A stretch of 47,603 nt of DNA. Origin: a virus. The DNA lies in IMG/VR virus record IMGVR_UViG_3300048836_000600, positions 1 to 47,603 of that record, one strand, 5' to 3'. Below, piece after piece: positions 13,986 through 21,540 of the stretch. How positions within the stretch are numbered: position 1 is the stretch's first letter; every line of letters begins with the position of its first letter. The notes beneath the pieces are model-generated. The model saw nothing but the letters and a program-made list of their open reading frames with translations, was not told the DNA's origin and made no database searches. The position numbers and the translations under genes are program-made.

Positions 13986-14203
13986 TGGCCAAACGGAAAG
14001 AGGAGTACCACGAGTTCCGTGTCGAAGAGGTCCGGCACACCAGTGCCAAGGCTGTTCTCTTCAAGCTGGATGCGCTTGAGGAACCCGTGTGGGTTCCGAA
14101 GTCGCAGATGGAGTTCTGCAAGGACAGCATGTGCATCCACATATCCGATTGGCTCGTGAAACAAAAGCCAGAGCTGCTCCAGCTTCTTGAGGGTAAAGAC
14201 TGA
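13985..14203 (+). CDS. Small conserved-looking phage protein before polymerase
   Basis: The 72-residue product starts at GTG 13985, sharing a base with the upstream stop. It has a beta-like core with KAVLFKLDALEEPVWVPKSQ, a pattern I recall from small proteins beside phage replication genes. No function known. Its TGA overlaps the polymerase ATG (TGATG), so translation is probably coupled. Confidence 0.7.
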   Translation: MAKRKEEYHEFRVEEVRHTSAKAVLFKLDALEEPVWVPKSQMEFCKDSMCIHISDWLVKQKPELLQLLEGKD

Positions 14204-16989
14204 TGCCTGCAGTGTCCCCGTCCGACTACACCCTTCCCCTGTTTATTCCCGATTCTGATTGGCGGGCTCCAAAGGAACCGCCAAACCTGTCCGGTGCCAA
14301 ACGGCTTGGCCTCGACACGGAGACCAAAGACCCCGGACTGCTCACGTTTGGCCCTGGTATTCGCCATGGCAAAGCCAACTGCGTCGGGATCAGCTTGGCG
14401 ACTGACGATCAGGCGTGGTACTTCCCCACGGAACATCCTGACGGTAATTGCACATGGGACGTCTACAGTTGGCTGAAGGACACGCTCAAGGCTGACAGGG
14501 ACTACGTCGGGGCCAACCTGCCCTACGACATCGAGATTCTCGATCACTACGGCATCACTGTCGGCGGCCGGTGGCTTGACATACAGGTTGCTGAGCCGCT
14601 TCTCGATGAGGAGCGTGCAGGGGGCTACAAGCTGGACGTGCTCGCGAAGCACTACCTTGGCGTGGGTAAGGACGAGGCGCTGCTGCTCGACGCGGCTGCC
14701 GCCTTCGGTGTCGATCCGAAGGGGGGCTTGTGGCAGCTGCCGGCGAAGTTCGTTGGCCCCTACGCTGAAATGGATGCGCTGCGCTCTCTTCAGGTGTTCG
14801 ATAAACAGTACCCGCTGCTCGAGGCGGAAGACCTTGTCAGGGTGTTCGACATGGAGACGGCGCTGATGCCGATCATCTATGCGATGCGCAAGCAAGGCGT
14901 GCGTATCGATCTCGAGAAGACCGAGCTGCTGAACCAAGAGTGGAAGGCCCGTGAAGACGGGTACATGGCGGATATCCGCGCATCGGTTGGCGGCATGAAG
15001 GTGGACATCTGGTCTGGTAAGCAGTTGGCCCAGTACTGTGACAGGCGAGGAATCGTTTATCCTCGAACGGAAAAAGGCAACCCGTCATTCTCGAATGAGT
15101 GGCTGGCCGCGAGCCCTGATGAAGCGTTGTCGCTCATGGCAGATGCCCGCAAGGTCTCCAAGATGCGCAGGGACTTCATCGAGGGCAGCCTGCTCAAGTA
15201 CCAGATCAACGGCCGGCTACACGCGAACTTCCACCAGATGCGCAGCGACGACGACGGCACGCGCAGCGGCCGACTGTCCAGCTCTCAGCCGAATTTGCAG
15301 CAGATCCCTGCCCGCGATAAGTACTACGGCCCCGCCATGCGCGGCCTGTTCCTGCCGGATGATGGCCTGTGGTTCAGCGGCGATTTCCGTTCACAGGAGC
15401 CTCGGCTGCTTGTGCATTTCGCGCACCTATTGAAGTCGCCTGGAGCGGCGGAAATGGTGGAGCGGTACCGCGTGGACCCTCTGCTGGATATGCACCAGCT
15501 GTGCGCGGATCTGTGCGCGACACCGAAGCGGCAAGCCAAGACCATTGGCCTCGGGCTGTGCATCGCGGAAGGGCAGCGGGTGCTGACGGATAAGGGGCTG
15601 GTCCCTATCGAGGACGTCAAGCTGGAACATAAGGTATGGGATGGGGTAGACTGGGTGCAACATGAGGGCCTAGTGTGCAAAGGCGTTAAGGAGTGGATGA
15701 CCTATGGTGGCCTCTGCGCAACCCCAGAACACGAGGTCTGGACGCACGAACGAGGGAAGATTTCGCTCAGGGAAGCGGCATCCTCGGGCTATACCCTTGT
15801 CCGAAGTGGCGACGAAGCTACAGCAATTGTCCTTGTCGACGCTTCGCCTGGACTACCAGACTCTCCGACTGGACGGCCGCTATCGGAAGATAGAGGGGGA
15901 GTGCACAGCCTGCTCCCAACGGAAAACCTATTACGTGGACAATCTGCTCGGAGGAAAGTCGAAGAAGTGCTCCTGTACGCAAGGGCAAAAGTTCTTCGAC
16001 TCACGGGCAGCACTGTTGGGGAAGCGGTACGACGCTATGGTTCAGCGCTGCAGGACAGATACACACAAGTCCTCGCCGAACTATCGGGGCAGAGGGGTAC
16101 GTGTGCTGTTTCTGTCGCGGGAGCATTTCGTGCGATGGGCGCTGGAGACTTACCCGTCGGACTCCTTCAAAGGCATGGATTTCGACAGGGTGAACAACGA
16201 AGGGGACTACTCTCCTGGGAACCTTCGATTGACCACACGCCGAAGAAACAACCTGAACAAGAGGAGCACGGTGTATTTGCTCGTTGGTGGCACGCCGCGT
16301 CTTCTGGCCGATTGGCCAAGCCCGTACTCCCTATCACGGACTCTGAAACTCGCGAAACAGGGCTACACGGGAGAGCAGATCGTTGCGCAGGCGAGGAACA
16401 CAGTCCGCTTGGGGACAAAGGGCGCGGCGAGGCTACGGGCGCGACTGGCAGAACTCGGGTATACGACCTGCTGAACGCAGGCCCACGCCATAGGTTTACA
16501 TGTAGCAACGTGCTCGTATCCAACTGCTACGGAATGGGTGTCCCAAAGCTCGCGGAGTCACTCGGTCTGCCTCTGCAGGAGGCGGAGGTGCTGCTGGACA
16601 AGTACAACGCAATGATGCCCTTCGTGCTACCGACCGCCAACAAGGCAAAAGCTGTCGCGGAGAAGCGCGGGTACGTGCGCACACTCATGGGCCGCAGGAG
16701 CCGCTTCAAGCACTACAGTGGCTCTACTCGGCGGCAGTACACTCACAAGGCATTGAACCGCATCCTGCAGGGTAGTGGCGCGGACATGATCAAGATGGCG
16801 ATGATCGTAGTCTACCGGGAACTGGGCAAGATCCCGCTGTTGTCCAACCACGACGAGAACAACTACAACATCGTCGAACACAGCGAAGCAAAAGTGCTTG
16901 CGGAGCTGATGGAGAACGCGCTGCCGATTGCTGTGCCAAACAGGATCGATGCCGGCGTAGGCAAGAACTGGTCGGAGGCGCACGGGTGA
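14203..16989 (+). CDS. Family A DNA polymerase precursor containing an intein
   Basis: The 928-residue precursor should give a 606-residue polymerase after splicing. The N-terminal 3'-5' exonuclease has LDTE (D38, E40), GANLPYDIE (103-111) and YAEMD (187-191). The polymerase part has motif A GDFRSQEPRLLVH (D394), motif B split by the intein (KTIGLGL before, CYGMGVPKLAE after) and motif C NHDEN (D884 in the precursor). There is no 5'-3' exonuclease domain, as usual for phage enzymes. The gene is coupled to its neighbours by TGATG and GTGA overlaps. Activity depends on splicing, because the intein interrupts the O-helix that contacts dNTP. Confidence 0.93.
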   Translation: MPAVSPSDYTLPLFIPDSDWRAPKEPPNLSGAKRLGLDTETKDPGLLTFGPGIRHGKANCVGISLATDDQAWYFPTEHPDGNCTWDVYSWLKDTLKADRDYVGANLPYDIEILDHYGITVGGRWLDIQVAEPLLDEERAGGYKLDVLAKHYLGVGKDEALLLDAAAAFGVDPKGGLWQLPAKFVGPYAEMDALRSLQVFDKQYPLLEAEDLVRVFDMETALMPIIYAMRKQGVRIDLEKTELLNQEWKAREDGYMADIRASVGGMKVDIWSGKQLAQYCDRRGIVYPRTEKGNPSFSNEWLAASPDEALSLMADARKVSKMRRDFIEGSLLKYQINGRLHANFHQMRSDDDGTRSGRLSSSQPNLQQIPARDKYYGPAMRGLFLPDDGLWFSGDFRSQEPRLLVHFAHLLKSPGAAEMVERYRVDPLLDMHQLCADLCATPKRQAKTIGLGLCIAEGQRVLTDKGLVPIEDVKLEHKVWDGVDWVQHEGLVCKGVKEWMTYGGLCATPEHEVWTHERGKISLREAASSGYTLVRSGDEATAIVLVDASPGLPDSPTGRPLSEDRGGVHSLLPTENLLRGQSARRKVEEVLLYARAKVLRLTGSTVGEAVRRYGSALQDRYTQVLAELSGQRGTCAVSVAGAFRAMGAGDLPVGLLQRHGFRQGEQRRGLLSWEPSIDHTPKKQPEQEEHGVFARWWHAASSGRLAKPVLPITDSETRETGLHGRADRCAGEEHSPLGDKGRGEATGATGRTRVYDLLNAGPRHRFTCSNVLVSNCYGMGVPKLAESLGLPLQEAEVLLDKYNAMMPFVLPTANKAKAVAEKRGYVRTLMGRRSRFKHYSGSTRRQYTHKALNRILQGSGADMIKMAMIVVYRELGKIPLLSNHDENNYNIVEHSEAKVLAELMENALPIAVPNRIDAGVGKNWSEAHG
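15559..16524 (+). mobile_element. Intein in polymerase motif B
   Basis: The element spans C453 to N774 of the precursor (322 residues). Block A starts at Cys1 and reads CIAEGQRVLTDKGLVPIEDV. Block B is TPEHEVW. Block F is VYDLLNAGPRHRF. Block G ends VLVSN, followed by Cys+1 of the C-extein. The penultimate residue is Ser where inteins usually have His. The insertion point is the conserved polymerase motif B, a known kind of intein site. Between about 15810 and 16440 the polymerase frame is open but looks non-coding; the +1 frame there encodes an HNH endonuclease. Confidence 0.9.
15704..16474 (+). CDS. HNH homing endonuclease nested in the intein, +1 frame
   Basis: A complete frame of 256 residues overlaps the intein in the +1 frame. 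Residues about 58-95 form a cysteine-bearing zinc-ribbon-like segment (ECTAC, KKCSC). Residues 158-188 (FDRVNNEGDYSPGNLRLTTR, then RNNLNKR) are a typical HNH homing-endonuclease pattern. The C-terminal SLSRTLKLAKQGYTGEQIV looks like a small DNA-binding helix-turn-helix. AAGGAG lies ten bases before ATG 15704; GTG 15807 is an alternative that avoids overlapping intein block B. The gene ends 50 bases before the intein end. Confidence 0.85.
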   Translation: MVASAQPQNTRSGRTNEGRFRSGKRHPRAIPLSEVATKLQQLSLSTLRLDYQTLRLDGRYRKIEGECTACSQRKTYYVDNLLGGKSKKCSCTQGQKFFDSRAALLGKRYDAMVQRCRTDTHKSSPNYRGRGVRVLFLSREHFVRWALETYPSDSFKGMDFDRVNNEGDYSPGNLRLTTRRRNNLNKRSTVYLLVGGTPRLLADWPSPYSLSRTLKLAKQGYTGEQIVAQARNTVRLGTKGAARLRARLAELGYTTC

Positions 16990-17399
16990 AAGAGTCTGAT
17001 CTTTACGATCTGGAGAAGCAGCATATTCCGGGCTCCTACACGAGAATCGAGAACTCAATCTCGTCGGGGATATTCGACGTGCATCTCACAACGAATTGCC
17101 TTGGGCACTGGATCGAGAACAAGATCCGCAAGGGCAACCTGATCAAGGTGCGCGGCACCCAGATGGTGTGGGGACGAGAGCAGCTGCTGTACGGCCTGCC
17201 GAATATGTGGTTCATGGTTGGCACTGACATGAAATCGCCGCCGAAGCTGTACCGAGCGGCCGCCATTCTTTCGCGTTGCGACTTGAATCGGACGGATGGC
17301 AAGGGCCATATACTGGTGGATATAGCGGATCTCGCTCCGGCTGCGACCGGCTGGTCTGCTATATCCTCACGGCTGTGGGGCGATCGCCCTGGTAATTGA
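16986..17399 (+). CDS. PD-(D/E)XK-like nuclease (VRR-NUC or resolvase type)
   Basis: The 137-residue product starts at GTG 16986, overlapping the polymerase stop. The core SSGIFDVHLTTNCLGHWIEN and the following K fit a PD-(D/E)XK active site with D31, E44 and K46, and VRGTQ plus a Trp follows at the place of the usual Q-containing helix. Such proteins cut branched DNA or act as Holliday-junction resolvases. Position next to the polymerase supports a DNA-processing role. Family assignment is by motif only. Confidence 0.7.
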   Translation: MKESDLYDLEKQHIPGSYTRIENSISSGIFDVHLTTNCLGHWIENKIRKGNLIKVRGTQMVWGREQLLYGLPNMWFMVGTDMKSPPKLYRAAAILSRCDLNRTDGKGHILVDIADLAPAATGWSAISSRLWGDRPGN

Positions 17400-17408
17400 C
17401 ACGGCCGG

Positions 17409-17437
17409 TTGACTTCCTGCTTGTTTGCAGGTAAATT
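17409..17437 (+). promoter_or_regulatory. Promoter for the 17461-18888 genes
   Basis: TTGACT (17409-17414), a 17-bp spacer, TAAATT (17432-17437). The spacer itself is a CCTGC-TTGTTT-GCAGG inverted repeat, a possible operator. AGGGGAGACCTTC precedes ATG 17461. Confidence 0.7.
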
Positions 17438-17460
17438 ACGCCTAACTAGGGGAGACCTTC

Positions 17461-18012
17461 ATGGACGATATTTCAGCACTGCTGTCTGAGGCCGCTGCGC
17501 TCACAAAGCCTACTCTCGAGGGGCTTGGGCGGGCATCGGCCATGGCCTCAGAGATAGAGGCTCTTGAGGCGCAGATTGCAGAGCTCAACGCCAAGGCAAA
17601 AGACCTGAGCGAAAAGCTCACTATCCTGTCAGAGCGGGACATGCCTGCGCTGATGGATGAACTCAACATCAAAGAGTTCACGCTGAAAAACGGCCGCACG
17701 GTGAGGATCAAGCCGATCTACATTGGCAAGATCGACGCTGACCACAAGGAAGAGGCATACGAGTGGCTGGAGAAGAACGGCTACGGAAGCCTTGTGAAGA
17801 CCGCTGTTGAGGCCCGCTTCGGCATGGGCGACATCGATCAGGCCAAGGAACTCGCTGAGAAACTGGAGGCTGCCGGCTACGTTGTCAACGTGGGACAGAG
17901 CGTGCACTCCGCGACTCTTGGCAAGTTCGTCAAAACAATGTTGGTTGAGGGCCGGGAACTTCCAGAGGCGCTCTTCCATCCCAACGTACTACGCCGTGCC
18001 CAAATCATTTAA
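17461..18012 (+). CDS. Conserved-looking phage coiled-coil protein
   Basis: The 183-residue protein has a coiled coil at about residues 25-60 (EIEALEAQIAELNAKAKDL), a short beta region (FTLKNGRTVRIKPIYIGKI) and a helical C-terminus. It precedes a probable ssDNA-binding protein with 21 bases between. I recall similar proteins in this position in other phages, without known function. It may be a partner in ssDNA handling or recombination; that is inference. Confidence 0.75.
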   Translation: MDDISALLSEAAALTKPTLEGLGRASAMASEIEALEAQIAELNAKAKDLSEKLTILSERDMPALMDELNIKEFTLKNGRTVRIKPIYIGKIDADHKEEAYEWLEKNGYGSLVKTAVEARFGMGDIDQAKELAEKLEAAGYVVNVGQSVHSATLGKFVKTMLVEGRELPEALFHPNVLRRAQII

Positions 18013-18033
18013 CTGAACTAGGAGACTACCCAA

Positions 18034-18888
18034 ATGGCGAAGCAAAAGACAGACGTTGCTGTCAATCCGCCCGAGGCTCCCGCAGAAAATCTGCCGAGCA
18101 CCGACGTGATTGACTACTCGGCATATCAAGGCATGGGTCGCGAAGAGGCCCGTATCGAAGACTACTCCGTCCCGTTCCTGCGCATCCTCCAGAAGGGCTC
18201 GCCGGAAGTGGACGAGAACGACGGCAAGTACATCAGCGGCGCTCGTCCGGGCGACATCCTCAACACGGTGAGCAACGCCGTGTATCCCGGCAAGATCGGC
18301 ATCACGGCCATCCCGTGCATGTTCCACCGCGAATACGTGCAGTGGGTGCCGCGGGAATCTGGCGGTGGCTTCGTGTCCACCCATCAGCCGGAAGATCCGA
18401 TCATCGGCACCGCCAAGCTGGGCGGGAAGAACGGGCGTGAGCTCATTCTCCCGAACGGCAACAATCTGGTCGACACGTACTACGAGTACTGCCTGTGCGA
18501 GACTGACGACGGCGAACTGTTCACCGCGGTCATCTCTTTCACGTCGACGCAGACGAAGAAGGTCCGCAAGTGGAACTCGATGGCCGGCCAGAAGCGCATC
18601 ACGCTGCCTGACGGCCGTGTGCTGAGCGACCTGCCCAGCTTTGCCTTCTACTACACCCTGAAGACGGTGGTGGAGAGCAACGACAGCGGGTCGTGGCACG
18701 GCTGGCTCATCGAGCCTGTCGAGAAGCCGAACGACGCCGTATCGCCAGGTCGCTTCAAAGAGGCCATGTCTTTCTACAAGCAGGTCTCCAGTGGTGACGT
18801 GAAGCGTGCAGCGGAGCACTCTTCTGACGCGGCCTACGACGACTCCATTCCGGGGTTTGCAGACGAGACTGCACAAAGCGTCCTCTAA
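18034..18888 (+). CDS. Probable phage single-stranded DNA-binding protein
   Basis: The 284-residue protein begins with a Lys/Pro-rich disordered end (MAKQKTDVAVNPPEAPAEN). A beta-rich middle (about 55-230) holds aromatic and basic strands (YYEYCLCETDDGELFTAVIS, KRITLPDG). An acidic tail (DDSIPGFADETAQ) closes it. This matches the layout of phage ssDNA-binding proteins, whose acidic tails contact replication partners. A strong terminator follows. No sequence signature proves the function. Confidence 0.65.
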   Translation: MAKQKTDVAVNPPEAPAENLPSTDVIDYSAYQGMGREEARIEDYSVPFLRILQKGSPEVDENDGKYISGARPGDILNTVSNAVYPGKIGITAIPCMFHREYVQWVPRESGGGFVSTHQPEDPIIGTAKLGGKNGRELILPNGNNLVDTYYEYCLCETDDGELFTAVISFTSTQTKKVRKWNSMAGQKRITLPDGRVLSDLPSFAFYYTLKTVVESNDSGSWHGWLIEPVEKPNDAVSPGRFKEAMSFYKQVSSGDVKRAAEHSSDAAYDDSIPGFADETAQSVL

Positions 18889-18918
18889 GTAAGGACGCGG
18901 CAGTTGTGTCTGCTGTGT

Positions 18919-18960
18919 GTGGGGTGCCCTTTCGTCATGGTCGGGGCGCCCCACTTTTTT
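18919..18960 (+). terminator. Strong rho-independent terminator
   Basis: GTGGGGTGCCC (18919-18929) pairs with GGGCGCCCCAC (18944-18954), giving an 11-bp stem with one G-U pair and a 14-base loop. TTTTTT follows at 18955-18960. It ends the 17461-18888 transcript; the next gene starts only 23 bases later, so its transcription needs read-through or a promoter within this region. Confidence 0.9.
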
Positions 18961-18982
18961 ATCGGAATTGAGGGGAGTCGCT

Positions 18983-20185
18983 ATGCAGTTTTCTCCACAA
19001 CAGGACAAGGCGCTGCTCGCTGTCAACGAGTGGCTGAAAGACCCTGACAGCAAGCTGTTCAGACTTTTCGGGTATGCTGGTACGGGCAAGACCACTCTCG
19101 CCAAGCATCTCGCGCAAGGCGTAACAGGCGACGTCCTGTTCGCCGCCTTCACGGGCAAAGCAGCGCACGTCCTGCAGACGAAGGGCTGCGAAGGGGCGAG
19201 CACGATTCACAGCCTCATCTACCGCCCGGTCGACAAAAGCCGCAAGATCCTCGAGGAACTGGAAGCCAAGTTGGTCGAACTCCAGGCGCTCGACCACGAC
19301 AAGCAAGACCTTGACGCCGAAGCCCGCATCCTGCAGATGCTCAAGGCGGAGCGCGAGAACCTGCGCCGGCCATTCTTCCACCTGAACCTTGATAGCGCTG
19401 TGCGCGAAGCTGCGCTGGTCGTGATCGACGAATGCAGCATGGTGGACACCAGCATGGCCAAAGACCTGCTGTCCTTCGGCACGAAGATCCTTGTGCTGGG
19501 TGACCCGGCCCAGCTACCACCCGTTGCCGGCGGCGGGTACTTCACGGAACACGAGCCTGACTTCATGTTGACGGAGATCCACCGGCAGGCCGCCGACAAC
19601 CCGATCATTGCTATGGCCACGAAGATCCGTGGTGCGCGGATGCCTGCCTACGGGCAGTACGGTGAGAGCAGCGTGGTCTCGTCCTTCGATATGCTGATGG
19701 CCCTGGATGCTGACCAAATTCTCGTGGGCCGCAACGCTACGCGGAAGAAACTCAATGCGCGAATCCGAACCCAGCTTGGACGGCACGGCGCTGACCCTGA
19801 GCCGGGTGACCGCGTCGTTTGCCTGCAGAACAACCATCAGGAGGGGTTGCTGAACGGCGCCCTGTGGGAGATTCAGGGCGTGACGAAGCACAAGGTGTCC
19901 CCCGACATCGCCTCCCTGCACATCAAGTCCGAGGACACCGGGGCGAACGTCGAGGTCGACGCCTTCCTGCACTATTTTCGCGGGATGGAGCCAGCGTTCC
20001 ACCAGCGGGGCTACGCCGACCATTTTGACTACGGCTATGCCTTGACCTGCCACAAGTCGCAGGGCAGCCAGTGGCCAAGCGTGCTGATTCTGGACGAGTC
20101 TGCTGCGTTCAGGGAGAACAAGTGGCGTTGGGCGTACACCGCCATTACTCGGGCGGCGGAGAAGGTTTGCCTTGTCACCTCTTAG
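18983..20185 (+). CDS. SF1 DNA helicase (RecD/Dda-like)
   Basis: I choose ATG 18983, behind GAGGGGAGTCGCT. The 400-residue protein has Walker A GYAGTGKTT (30-38), motif II VVIDECSM (147-153), GDPAQLPP (173-180), and C-terminal motifs HKSQG and YTAITRA. These are the RecD2/Dda-type SF1B helicase motifs (5'-3' polarity by family). It probably acts at the phage fork or in recombination. A second initiation or read-through past the terminator is needed, since the gene follows it closely. Confidence 0.9.
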   Translation: MQFSPQQDKALLAVNEWLKDPDSKLFRLFGYAGTGKTTLAKHLAQGVTGDVLFAAFTGKAAHVLQTKGCEGASTIHSLIYRPVDKSRKILEELEAKLVELQALDHDKQDLDAEARILQMLKAERENLRRPFFHLNLDSAVREAALVVIDECSMVDTSMAKDLLSFGTKILVLGDPAQLPPVAGGGYFTEHEPDFMLTEIHRQAADNPIIAMATKIRGARMPAYGQYGESSVVSSFDMLMALDADQILVGRNATRKKLNARIRTQLGRHGADPEPGDRVVCLQNNHQEGLLNGALWEIQGVTKHKVSPDIASLHIKSEDTGANVEVDAFLHYFRGMEPAFHQRGYADHFDYGYALTCHKSQGSQWPSVLILDESAAFRENKWRWAYTAITRAAEKVCLVTS

Positions 20186-20200
20186 CTCTGGTTGTATACT
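20172..20200 (+). promoter_or_regulatory. Promoter of the AP2/HNH gene, leaderless arrangement
   Basis: TTGTCA (20172-20177), a 17-bp spacer and TATACT (20195-20200) lie across the helicase stop codon. Only seven bases separate the -10 from the ATG at 20208, so the RNA would start at or next to the start codon. Confidence 0.65.
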
Positions 20201-20207
20201 ACCAACC

Positions 20208-20714
20208 ATGCGTATGACTGACCCAGAACTATTGGCCTACTGCCGTGAAAGGCTGCGGTACGTCGACGGCATGCTGCTATGGGTGAAGCCGCCTGTTGGA
20301 TGGATACACGTAGGGGACAGGGCGGGCTGCCTTGGCGTGCGGTACAGGACTCTCAAGGTTAAGAAGCACTACTACGGGGAGCACAGGGTCATATGGCTCA
20401 TGCACCATGGCCGGATGCCTCTTGAGATCGACCACGTAGATGGAGACCCCGTCAACAACCGAATAGAGAATCTCCGAGAGTGCACGCGCTCCCAGAATAA
20501 CCAAAATAGAAAACAGAATAGCCGGCCTACGACGTCTAGGTACAAGGGAGTGTTCTACAACACCCAGAAAAAGAAGTGGCAAGCGACGATACATCTGGTG
20601 AAAAGGAAGCACCTTGGGTTCTTCGATTCTGAGGACGACGCCGCTGCAGCCTACGACAGAGCCGCCCTGGATATTTTTGGGGAGTTCGCACTGATTAACG
20701 GGGTAAAAAAGTGA
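20208..20714 (+). CDS. HNH endonuclease with AP2-like DNA-binding domain
   Basis: I choose ATG 20208. The 168-residue protein has the HNH core (EIDHVDGDPVNNRIENLREC) at about residues 71-90, then a C-terminal AP2-type module (SRYKGVFYNTQKKKWQATIH). This is the common free-standing phage homing-endonuclease layout. It sits between the helicase and methyltransferase genes and overlaps the latter by GTGA. No Shine-Dalgarno is visible. It is A-richer than its neighbours, fitting later arrival. Confidence 0.9.
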   Translation: MRMTDPELLAYCRERLRYVDGMLLWVKPPVGWIHVGDRAGCLGVRYRTLKVKKHYYGEHRVIWLMHHGRMPLEIDHVDGDPVNNRIENLRECTRSQNNQNRKQNSRPTTSRYKGVFYNTQKKKWQATIHLVKRKHLGFFDSEDDAAAAYDRAALDIFGEFALINGVKK

Positions 20715-21343
20715 AGCTGCGCGTACTGGTCGCCTGCGAGGAGTCTGGCCGGGTTCGAGAGGCGTTCCGGGCGCTTGGCCACGACGCATGGTCGTGTGAC
20801 CTGATGGATACGGCTATACCCAGCCCGTACCACCACAAGGGCGACGCTGTCGAATTTCTTTACAGTCAGGACTGGGACCTGCTGATCGCCTTCCCGCCCT
20901 GCACGTATCTGTGCAACAGCGGCGTACGCTGGCTGTACGGCGGTAAGGGCAACGAACGGGATCCGGTAAGGTGGCAGGCCATGAAGGATGGCGCACGGTT
21001 CTTCAATCGCTTCTGGAAGGCCAAGGTGCCCATGGTCGCTGTTGAGAACCCAATCCAGCACCGGTACGCGAAGGAACTGATTGGTGCGGGCCCAACCCAG
21101 ATAATCCAGCCCTGGATGTACGGGCACAAGGAAATGAAAGCCACGGGGCTATGGCTGAAAGGCCTCCCGCCGCTGGTGCCCACGAACAACGTCGGCCCGC
21201 CGCCGAAAGACCCTGAACTTCGAAAGCACTGGGCCAAGGTCCACAGGGCTCCACCCGGCCCGAACCGTGCCAGAGACCGCTCGCGCACGTACATGGGCGT
21301 GGCGCTTGCCATGGCGGCGCAATGGGGTGGCCCGTGCCCATGA
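20711..21343 (+). CDS. Cytosine-C5 methyltransferase-like protein
   Basis: The 210-residue product starts at GTG 20711. Motif I-like VACEESGRVREAF, the PPC motif (62-64, in AFPPCTYL) and the ENP motif (112-114) match C5-cytosine methyltransferases, in which the PPC cysteine attacks cytosine and the ENV/ENP glutamate protonates it. It is much shorter than typical enzymes and lacks an obvious target-recognition domain. It may modify phage DNA against restriction, or be a divergent relative with another role. Confidence 0.75.
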   Translation: MKLRVLVACEESGRVREAFRALGHDAWSCDLMDTAIPSPYHHKGDAVEFLYSQDWDLLIAFPPCTYLCNSGVRWLYGGKGNERDPVRWQAMKDGARFFNRFWKAKVPMVAVENPIQHRYAKELIGAGPTQIIQPWMYGHKEMKATGLWLKGLPPLVPTNNVGPPPKDPELRKHWAKVHRAPPGPNRARDRSRTYMGVALAMAAQWGGPCP

Positions 21344-21540
21344 GCAAGGACCGCACCCACTGCCGGAATGGCCACGATCGGTCGATCGAGGGCACCTTCC
21401 CGCGACCCGGTGGCATGAAGGGCTGCGTAGCCTGCCGGCGACTGGGGCGGCAGCGCATCCTCAAGTCAGCCCGTGCCAAACCAACGCCGGACACCGAATT
21501 GGTCAACAACTGGGGCAGGAAGAGTCCGCGTGTCAGCTGA
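21340..21540 (+). CDS. Small zinc-ribbon-like protein
   Basis: I choose ATG 21340, sharing ATGA with the upstream stop. The 66-residue product has HCRNGHD and, about 20 residues on, KGCVACRR, so Cys/His pairs for one zinc site. It resembles the zinc modules found near HNH proteins but has no HNH core. The last bases overlap the next gene. Confidence 0.65.
   Translation: MSKDRTHCRNGHDRSIEGTFPRPGGMKGCVACRRLGRQRILKSARAKPTPDTELVNNWGRKSPRVS

Noticed and set aside
13819-14937. A 372-residue open frame on the minus strand
   Set aside because: Antisense of the polymerase exonuclease region and the genes before it, which have clear motifs on the plus strand.
15704-16474. In-frame LAGLIDADG endonuclease in the intein
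   Set aside because: No LAGLIDADG motif occurs in the polymerase frame; the endonuclease signal is HNH and only in the +1 frame.
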